Below, piece by piece: positions 36,007 through 44,000 of a DNA stretch of 64,000 nt. Source of the stretch: Deltaproteobacteria bacterium (lineage in GTDB: Bacteria > Myxococcota_C > UBA6777); the NCBI GenBank assembly GCA_002731275.1, contig PCBK01000164.1, positions 29,003 through 93,002 on the forward strand, read 5' to 3'. The notes under the pieces were generated by a model, which searched no databases, was not told the DNA's origin, and worked only from the letters and a program-made list of their open reading frames with translations. Within the stretch, counting starts at the first letter, position 1. Every line of letters begins with the position of its first letter. A program made the translations under genes and the position numbers.

Positions 36007-37995
36007 CTAAAACGTCACATATCTCAAATCAATGACGGCATTTTTTAAGTAAACAGAGCCAACAGAGTAAAGGTGGATGTAAACGACCTCTCCTTTGTTC
36101 ACTTTTTGCCCTCCTTTTGGAGCCCCCATAGAAGCAGCTACAAAAGGCTGTAAAGAAGAACCAAGTTCGGTGGTGTACAGGTAAAAAACTTCTTCATCAG
36201 GAGCCGAACCGATTCCTTTCCTGTACACTTTCGCATTGAGATAGTTTTGATTACTTCCAGGAAGGGATAATGAGTTTGTAAAAAAGCCTGCAAAAAGACA
36301 TGAGTTTGTGTTGGGGGAGAATATGGGGATTTTGAGATTAAAATTTCCCGAAAAATCTCCCAATTCAACAACAATAGATTCTCCCAAAACATCAACTAAA
36401 TTCCCAATCGACATGTTTGGAGAAACGTGAGTTGGTGCTTCGTGTCCTGTGCTTTGGTTGTCTTTCAAAAGAATATCTGTAGCTCCATTGGCTACGGTAA
36501 TTCCGAGGGTTTTTTGCGTGGTTTGGCTGAGTTCGTTGACGAGGAGGTTATTTGATAACGTGCAATGCTTTACTGTTTGGACGACGTAAATCCCTGAGTA
36601 AACGATGTTTGTGTTGCTGGTTTTGTTATCCCAACAAATGTTGCCATCGATATTTATTTTTTCTGAGTAGGTCACATTCGGGGGCGTATGTTCATCGATG
36701 AACCCTTCGATTCGTATCCCTCCCAAAACAGTCGAAAGAGTTTGATCTTGGCTATTTTGGTGGACAAGGTTGCCAAGTACATTGATATCTCGTCCCCCGG
36801 CAACAATCCCTTGACGGCCGTTTTTGTAGATCTCATTGCCTACAACATTAACAGAATAGGGCCATTCATCGCCTTGTGATGGTTTTGCCACGATGCTGAC
36901 CCCACTCCAACCATTCTCGCGCATGATGTTGTTTTTGATTGTGACTTGGCGTCCTTTTCCCCAGTGAGTGGGGGAGAGTGTGTCATCTGTCTTGAGATCA
37001 ACACCTTGGACTCCATTGTTTTCCAAAATATTTCCGATGATGCAAATCCGATCTCCTGAAGCATACAGATCAATCCCATCTCCTGTCGAGCCTTCGCAGT
37101 AGTTGTTTTCAATCAGTACGTCAACCACAGATTGCCTCAACTTGATCCCATCGCAGCCAGCATCCCCAACTCCTCGACAATGATTGCGTTTGATCAACAG
37201 GTTGCGAATCAAATCTCCGGTTCTCTCTTCTAGATGACCAACGTAGATGGGGTGTGAGATGTCCAGGCAAGTGTTCCCAATGAGTTGAATGTGCTCTATT
37301 ATTTCGTTTGATTCCGGCTTCAACCATATCCCAACATACCCAGCACCACCAAACCGGCAGTTTTGCACCTTGATATCTTGGACCACATGATTCGCGTCTC
37401 CCTTTATTTCGAGTTGCCCAAATCTTGTACTTTCGCTGATAGGGGCACCTCCCAACATGTGAATGCCTTCAATTTGGACATGTGAAACACCATTGACCTG
37501 GATCATTGGGACGGTGCGCCCTGAGACAGAGGAAAACTTGGATAACTCTCCCACCCCTCGCAAATGAACGTTCTCCAGGAGCTCGATCTTTTCATTCAAA
37601 CCAACATTGATGTTGCAAGCTGGCAACAAAAGAACACCACCATTCACCAGAGAGTCAACGGCTTCTTGAACCTCCGAAACTAACGTTGTTCCCCACCACC
37701 CCAAATGAACTTCCCCGCCATTTGTAAACACAAAGGTCCCACTTCCGGTCTTTACCTTCATAGAAGCAGGCGCGATAATGTTTGCCGATGAATCAAAGGT
37801 GACAACTCCTCCAGAAAGAACTTCCAACTTCCCGGAGTCTACAAACATCAGCTTCAATGAACTGGGAACCAAAATAGCAGAGTCTACAATCGCAGACTGG
37901 GGAACAACGAGAGTTGTCGGAGTGCTCCCTATAATGCTCACAGCCAAATCCAAACGATTGTCATAGTCCAATAGCGAAGCAAATGAATAGCCCAT
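36007..37995 (-). CDS. Parallel beta-helix (tail-spike/pectate-lyase-like) protein 1
   Basis: 662 residues with no signal peptide. The N-terminal part has the pattern GSTPTTLVVPQS...VPSSLKLMFVDSGKL...GEVHLGWWG, seen in many phage and bacterial pectate-lyase superfamily proteins. It is followed by a right-handed beta-helix from about 130 to 560 with Asn-ladder turns (VLIENNYCEGSTGDGIDLYAS, ICIIGNILENNGVQGVDL, INVLGNLVHQNS). A separate C-terminal beta domain ends in DLRYVTF, as in its neighbour. Such proteins cleave or bind polysaccharides. AAGGA lies eight bases before the ATG. Probably one operon with its paralog upstream and the lipoprotein downstream. Catalytic residues cannot be fixed by eye. 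Confidence 0.8.
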   Translation of the reverse strand: MGYSFASLLDYDNRLDLAVSIIGSTPTTLVVPQSAIVDSAILVPSSLKLMFVDSGKLEVLSGGVVTFDSSANIIAPASMKVKTGSGTFVFTNGGEVHLGWWGTTLVSEVQEAVDSLVNGGVLLLPACNINVGLNEKIELLENVHLRGVGELSKFSSVSGRTVPMIQVNGVSHVQIEGIHMLGGAPISESTRFGQLEIKGDANHVVQDIKVQNCRFGGAGYVGIWLKPESNEIIEHIQLIGNTCLDISHPIYVGHLEERTGDLIRNLLIKRNHCRGVGDAGCDGIKLRQSVVDVLIENNYCEGSTGDGIDLYASGDRICIIGNILENNGVQGVDLKTDDTLSPTHWGKGRQVTIKNNIMRENGWSGVSIVAKPSQGDEWPYSVNVVGNEIYKNGRQGIVAGGRDINVLGNLVHQNSQDQTLSTVLGGIRIEGFIDEHTPPNVTYSEKINIDGNICWDNKTSNTNIVYSGIYVVQTVKHCTLSNNLLVNELSQTTQKTLGITVANGATDILLKDNQSTGHEAPTHVSPNMSIGNLVDVLGESIVVELGDFSGNFNLKIPIFSPNTNSCLFAGFFTNSLSLPGSNQNYLNAKVYRKGIGSAPDEEVFYLYTTELGSSLQPFVAASMGAPKGGQKVNKGEVVYIHLYSVGSVYLKNAVIDLRYVTF

Positions 37996-38038
37996 CTTTC
38001 TAATCCTTCCGATGTTCGTGCAACCAAAGCATCTTCGT

Positions 38039-39946
38039 TTAAAATGTCAGGTAATGGAAAATGAGAATCGCTCTTTCGAATCCGAGCCCACCACCCGTTG
38101 GGGTGTTCTTGAAGGAAATGACATCATTCTTTTGGAGATAACGTTCGCTTCCTGGATTCCCCAAGGACAGAGAGACAAACCCTCCCAGGTTTGTTTTGAT
38201 CTCTGCTGAACTTACCACTAAATTCCCCCCACCATTGTTGTCCTTATCAAGCAGATAGAGGGTTTCAAACACTCCTGAAGAGCCGTTCATATCGGTCGCG
38301 CTTACGAAAAAGCTTTCGAGTACACAGGTATGACTTGGTGCAGAGAAAACAGGCATTTCGATGCTGGTGCCTTGCAAAACATCTCCCAGCCGAACGGTGA
38401 TACTTTCACCAACGATATCTGCTCCGGCTTCAATGATGACATCCTTTGAAATATCTCCTGCTGTTCCTGAGTGGCCGATGCTTTGGTTGTTTTTGAAGAT
38501 GACATGTTTTGTGTTTGCTGCGATCTTGATCCCTTGATCTTGTTCATCGTTATCCAAGTTTCCATCTCTGCTGACAATGTTTCCTACAAGATTGACCCTC
38601 TCCACGTAATCGGCAATGTATAAACCAGTGTTGGTTTGGCTGCTCTCTCCATTGTTTGTGATCATATTGTTTGCAATGGTTATGTACATGGAAGGCTGTG
38701 CGTTGCTTACACCATCAACATAAATCCCACAATACGCTCCAGATGAGTCCACTGCGTTTTCGTAGACCTGGTTTCCTCGCAAATTAAGAAACTTTCCCCG
38801 ACACTCAATTCCATGGAATTCGTTTTTGTAAATTTGGTTGTCAGAGACATCGAATAGGTAGGGACCATTGTTACTGGTTGATGCCCACAACAAGATTCCT
38901 CGCTCTTGGTTTGAATGGATGATATTTCCTGAAATACTTACTTGGTGAGCTCCTGTGGTGTTGTAGTGAGCGAAGATTCCGCTCTTTTTGTTCTTGATGA
39001 TGGTGTTGCCTATGAGAGAAACACCATCGCCAGCAGAAAGCATTGAAATTCCGTACTCTTCGTTGCCAACGATCATGTTGCCTTGTAGGATTGTATTTGC
39101 TACGTTTTGGTGAAAGACAATCCCGCTTTGGCCAGTTCTCGTAAAATTCGTATTGTTGATGTTGCAATCCAATAACTGGATACTCTCAATAGTACCACCG
39201 GAACTCGCAGATAACTCACCAAGCGAAATAGACTCTGTGAGATCTTCGAAAAAGCATTCTGTGATGATGATGTTCTTGCAGAAGCCTCCAGCCGAGGGAC
39301 GAAACCAAAGTCCGTATTTGGCATTTTTCAAATGACAACCTTGGATGAGAATATCCGAGGAATCACCTTTTAGCTCAATTAGCCCGTAAGGATCGGCTGC
39401 GTTGTTTCCATCGAAAGACAGATCTCGAAGTGTAACCTTCGCAACATGGGCAAGCAAAACGGGAGCCGTTCGAACTGAAGATTCGCTTTTGATGATGGAT
39501 TGCTCGCCAATCCCACAAAGTTCGACGTTTGGGTGAAGGACGATGCTTTCACCAGGGAGAACATCGAATGTTTGTTGTCCAAACAACACAACACCTCCAC
39601 CTGCATTCCCCAAAGTTTCACATAGCGCATTGAGATCATCAACGTTATCTCCCCACCATGCTAAAGGAACGTGTCCTCCTTGTACAAAAGCAACTGTCCC
39701 CTCCCTAATCCACATATCCGGTGATGCAATGATGCTGGCTGGTGAATGAAAAGTCACGCTTCTCCCCGGATCTATAAGTAATTTTCCTGCATCAACAAAC
39801 ATGAATTGAAGAGTCTCAGGGACCACAACATCCCCTCCTACACCTACTGGTACTGGTATAGCGAGTGTCGTAGGTGTTGAGCCAATAGATGCAACAGCAT
39901 CCTCTAGGCTGGGATAATCTGTAACAGATTCAAATGTGTAGCTCAT
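38039..39946 (-). CDS. Parallel beta-helix (tail-spike/pectate-lyase-like) protein 2
   Basis: 635 residues, a clear paralog of the protein encoded just downstream, with which it shares the start (YPSLEDAVASIGSTPTTLAIP), the FMFVDAGKLLIDPG and VPLAWWGD blocks, the beta-helix (VSLIGNTIIKNKKSGIFAHYN, VSISGNIIHSNQERGILL, LNLRGNQVYENA) and the C-terminal domain ending FHYLTF. No signal peptide. The start has AGAGGA six or so bases upstream. The 43-bp gap to the next gene supports co-transcription. The pair probably arose by tandem duplication and then diverged considerably. It could be a remnant or tool of a phage tail or a surface polysaccharide lyase. Confidence 0.8.
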   Translation of the reverse strand: MSYTFESVTDYPSLEDAVASIGSTPTTLAIPVPVGVGGDVVVPETLQFMFVDAGKLLIDPGRSVTFHSPASIIASPDMWIREGTVAFVQGGHVPLAWWGDNVDDLNALCETLGNAGGGVVLFGQQTFDVLPGESIVLHPNVELCGIGEQSIIKSESSVRTAPVLLAHVAKVTLRDLSFDGNNAADPYGLIELKGDSSDILIQGCHLKNAKYGLWFRPSAGGFCKNIIITECFFEDLTESISLGELSASSGGTIESIQLLDCNINNTNFTRTGQSGIVFHQNVANTILQGNMIVGNEEYGISMLSAGDGVSLIGNTIIKNKKSGIFAHYNTTGAHQVSISGNIIHSNQERGILLWASTSNNGPYLFDVSDNQIYKNEFHGIECRGKFLNLRGNQVYENAVDSSGAYCGIYVDGVSNAQPSMYITIANNMITNNGESSQTNTGLYIADYVERVNLVGNIVSRDGNLDNDEQDQGIKIAANTKHVIFKNNQSIGHSGTAGDISKDVIIEAGADIVGESITVRLGDVLQGTSIEMPVFSAPSHTCVLESFFVSATDMNGSSGVFETLYLLDKDNNGGGNLVVSSAEIKTNLGGFVSLSLGNPGSERYLQKNDVISFKNTPTGGGLGFERAILIFHYLTF

Positions 39947-40313
39947 GAATTTCCTCTCATAAAGGGGTGCTCTCTCACCTTCGGATGAAGCTTACGCATC
40001 ACAACCAACAAGCGAAAGACAAACAGTTTTTTCGATGAGCTTGAAAAGTACGGCCCTTTTTTGGAGTTGTCAAGAGCAACTCCAAAAAAGGGCCACAGGA
40101 CAGAAGTCGAGCGTCCCACCACCGATCATCCCCAAAAAGATGATATCTTTCCACAATAAGACGTTCTGTGTAGAATGGAGTGTTCTTTCGCATTGGGTCA
40201 ACAGTGGATCTGGTGCTTTCACTTGTGGTAGAGTGGAGGCTCCGATGCGAAATAGCATACATTCTTGGTTTTTGAGACGTGTATGACACGTTGTGACATG
40301 TTGGGATGGAATG
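39947..40313. other. Divergent intergenic region with long palindrome
   Basis: 367 bp between the beta-helix operon (minus) and the lipoprotein gene (plus). Besides the palindrome at 40052-40094, annotated on its own, I see no other repeat. A minus-strand frame crossing it lacks a ribosome site and is not credible. Confidence 0.5.
40052..40094. promoter_or_regulatory. Perfect 18-bp inverted repeat, 7-base loop
   Basis: Left arm GGCCCTTTTTTGGAGTTG (40052-40069), loop TCAAGAG, right arm CAACTCCAAAAAAGGGCC (40077-40094), with no mismatch. On both strands A residues follow the inner stem, so it lacks the T run of an intrinsic terminator. It stands about 106 bp upstream of the beta-helix operon. 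It may be a strong RNA hairpin in the leader or a protein binding site. Confidence 0.6.
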
Positions 40314-40964
40314 ATGATAAAAGCACTTTCTCTGCGTTGGATGAGTCGAGCTGTTGCAATTCTTCTTGTGGCGCTCTTTACAGCAGGTATGAGCGCTTGT
40401 GGAGGCGGCACCTCGTGTCCGAGTTGTTTGGCGATCTTGTTGGAGATTCCCAAGCCCACAAATGCTTCGGCAACAGCCAGTGAGAGCGAACAAATTCGCC
40501 TCACGCTCACAGTCAAAAATGTCGACGCGTGGGTGATCCCAACAACAACCAGTGGGCTCAAAAAGCAAGGAAACCTATGGTTGTTTGAGACAGACACGAA
40601 CAAGAATGTGCAGGTGATCGTCGCAGATAGCGAAGAGATCACAAACGGAGACCAGACGTTGCTGGCGATCAAGAAGACACAGATGGCGTTTGCCCTGTCC
40701 TCTTCTGGCCGCGACAACCTGCGCAACGGAGGCATGATGCTCCGCGTACTCTCTGCCACCACAGACAGCCTTCAGTACAAAGAAGGTGGTGTGTTGCAGA
40801 CAGCCCCCAAAGCCAAGAGCGACTTTGCCTTTGAGATCAAAGGAGAGTGGCGTGGCGAAGGTGGCGAATGCCTGGACTCCTTTACACTTGGTGGGGATGT
40901 CTCCTTCGCCACACAGAGCAGCGCGAGCGCACAAAAGGCCACATGGTCTGGTAGCTGCAACTAA
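40314..40964 (+). CDS. Predicted lipoprotein, function unknown
   Basis: 216 residues. Signal peptide with lipobox TAGMSAC (Cys29), followed by CGGG...CPSC. The rest is beta-rich with QIRLTLTVKNVDAWVI and MMLRVLSATTDSLQY and a second Cys pair near the end (GECLD, SGSCN) that may form a disulfide. The ATG at 40314 follows GGGA by seven bases; ATG at 40311 is equally possible. It precedes the giant HEAT protein gene by 84 bp on the same strand. Not recognised. Confidence 0.7.
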   Translation: MIKALSLRWMSRAVAILLVALFTAGMSACGGGTSCPSCLAILLEIPKPTNASATASESEQIRLTLTVKNVDAWVIPTTTSGLKKQGNLWLFETDTNKNVQVIVADSEEITNGDQTLLAIKKTQMAFALSSSGRDNLRNGGMMLRVLSATTDSLQYKEGGVLQTAPKAKSDFAFEIKGEWRGEGGECLDSFTLGGDVSFATQSSASAQKATWSGSCN

Positions 40965-41048
40965 CGAACGTACAAGAATTTTCCCAATAGATATGCGAAA
41001 CTTTGCCCTGTTTGACATGACCTGAAAGAAGAGAACAAAGGAGTTGTC

Positions 41049-44000
41049 GTGGTGGATGCCGTCCAGGATCGTAATGAGGTTTCCTCATTTCCGTTCAAGG
41101 TCATATACCTTTTATATTGCCTGTTGTTCGGATTTGTACTCTTTGACATCGGCTTCGATGCGCTGACGTACTTTGGTGTACCCATCCTCTTTTTCGTATT
41201 TGCGATGGGTTTCCGCCGGATTAGCGAAGGGGATGTTCCCCTGACCTTCGGAGCCTTTTATGGCATTGGTGTCACTGGCGCCTACATGCTGTACATCGAA
41301 AAATTTGGCCAGGTGTGGATCACCATCGGCTTGCTGATCTTCCTGTTTGTGATGGGGATCCTTGGCAACGTCGTGTACTTCCTCGGAGAACGACAAAAAC
41401 TGTCCTACCTTAACGGACAGATCTCCGAAGAAGCGATGACCATGCGCAAAACCGAAAAGATGTTCCCCTTGTGGCTGATCATCTTCGGGAACATCTTCCT
41501 GATCTTCGGTGTCACTCCCCTGCTTTGGGCGCTCTTGTATGACGTCACAGGCACCCAACTCTTCTGGATTCAGGAAGCCGGTCCAGCCTGGGGATTCTTC
41601 GAGAAGTCCTTTGAGCTACAACCTCCCATGACCTTGTTTAGTTGGTTTGGTTACGTCCTCGGTAACGTCAACCAATCCTTCCTCGGTGTGGCTTCCCTCC
41701 TCGGGATTGAGTTCTCGGACAAAGCGATCGTACCCACTGGGATCGGTAAAGGCGTCGTCCTTGTCTTCCGATTGGGGACGATTTCGCTGGCTCTTGGAGC
41801 GGTCAAACGCTATCTCGACCTGCGCTCAACCACCCAACGTCTCGTTGTGGCGCTTGGTCGTTCGGCGTCCGAGCTGGGGCAAAGAGAAGAAGCCCACGAA
41901 GGCAAGATCTCCGAGATCGAAGACTGGCGTATTCTCGACGGTCGCCGTCACATGTGGCAGATCCGTCTGCGTCAGCTCCTGCACCTCTACCCCGCGCAAG
42001 TCGACACGATCGTCAATATGCTCTCTGGCGGGGGACTCCTTCAGATCAAACTCAAGTCGCGAGGCAAAGACAAATACCTCGTCGATTATATCCGCGGTGA
42101 GCTCGCAGAGCTGCTCGAAGATCCCGTCCTCTACGCCAACGCACCTTCTGTACGCTACGACGTCTTGAGAGCGTTGCTGCGTATCTTGGAGAAGGAAGAG
42201 GATCTTCATCCATTTATCCGTCGTAAAGCGACCGTCACACTCGCACACCTCGTACGTCCCCACGATCGCGCCAACCTCAAAGAACGCGTTTACAAGTGTA
42301 TCGACGCGCTGTGTGCTGAGAGAGAAGCCGAGTTCAACGAAGAGCCCTGGCGCTTTATGGAAGAACAACGTGCTGTCCTCGCGGCCAATTACGGTCTGAT
42401 CAAGATGGGACACCTCGAACGTATGCCCAAGCTCTTGCCTGCGCTACGTCAGACAGGGACCGTCCTTCAGGACGACAGTCACCGTTATATCGAGTGGATG
42501 TCCGAAAAGCTCTCAACTTCGATCTCTGCGACGCTTATGTCTGTCCAGCGTATGATGGAGCAGGCACAACACGCCGATCAAGAGATTGTCCCGGTCCTCG
42601 AAGAGCTGCAGATGAACCTCAAGCAGCTCAAGACCAAGAGCGAGACACCCTACAGAAAATTTGCAGCTTACGCCCTCGCGGTCTGTCTCAAAGAAGAGAT
42701 CAAAGACCCTGCGGTCCAGGCCAAAATCGCCAAAGTGCTGCTCGCCTGTGGCGCACGCTTTGCCGTGCCCATGGCCTGGAAATTGTTCCGCTCCTCCGAG
42801 CTTGAGGTCCGTGAGCTGTTGCTCGACGCCTTCATCTCAGAAGGAATGGAAGCGCCTCTCGTCCGTTATCTCGAAACCATGCTCGCCAAAGGTAGTCGCA
42901 ACAAGCAGATCCTCTCAGCGTGGTTGCTTGGACGTCTGCCCGCGAGCGACAAGAACCGCTCGGCGCTGTGTGCGAAAGCCGCAGATGACGAGTCTTCAAC
43001 AGCCGTTCGCTGGATGGCCCTGCGCTCGATCGCGCAGCTCGGTCACCCCGACGACCTCGTCGCGCTGAAGGCCTTCGATATTCCACAAGAGCAAGAGCGT
43101 CTCTGGGCGGCGTGGTCCTACGCCTGTTACCGTTGTGGTGATGCCAATGGCCTCGTCTCACTTGTCGACGTCCTCGCGACACGACACGATGACATTCCAT
43201 TGCGCGAAGCAGCAGAAGAGATCCTGACACACGGCGATCCCGAAGAGGGTCCATACGCGTCTGTCATGCTCGACCCCGAAGAGAAAGCCGCAGAGCGTGT
43301 TGAAGCCAGCGAGCATATCGTCACAAGACGTTCTCCGCTCGCGTTGTTGGCGCTTGGACATGTCCTCAACAACGGTAAAAAGTACCCCAAAAAGCTTCGT
43401 CAAAACGCCGCAGAAGACCTTGGTATCCTCGGTCGCTCCCTGCATGTCGATGACATTCACGCGTTGGGCAATCAACACGCTCCTGCTGAGTGGGCTGCCC
43501 CTCCCCTCCTCCACGCCCTCGAACACGATGGTGACAGACTCGTTCGTATCCGCGCCGCACGTGCACTGGGTCGACTCGGTCTGTCCGATATCCGTCAAAA
43601 GTTCGAGAAGATCCTGATCGACCCAGACGAGAACGCACAGCTCCGTCAGGTCGTCGCACAGGCTGTCGGAGAGCTTGGAGACGCGACGTGGATGAGCTTC
43701 TTGCTCGAACGCTTCCCCGTTGAAAAGAGTCTCCAAGTCAAGCAAGGGATGGTCCGTGCGCTCGATCTGCTCGGTGCCGAACCTGAGTTCTTCTTGCAGT
43801 GCCTGGAAGATGAGAGCAACGCTAAGCTGCTCCAACTCGTCCTTCAATCCCTCGCACAACGTCCACTCAACGAAGAAGAGCGTGGACGGATGCTCCAATT
43901 CCTCGGCGCTGGTGCCAAAGAAGTCCGCGCAGCTGCTGCGGATGTCCTCGGTGCACAGTCGATCGAAGAAGCCATTGAGCCTCTGTGTGAGTGCATCGAT

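Noticed and set aside
40052..40094. Intrinsic terminator
   Set aside because: The stem is excellent but no T run follows on either strand, and it lies upstream of both flanking genes.
39999..40568. 189-residue minus-strand frame
   Set aside because: It spans the palindrome and overlaps the lipoprotein gene on the other strand; no ribosome site.
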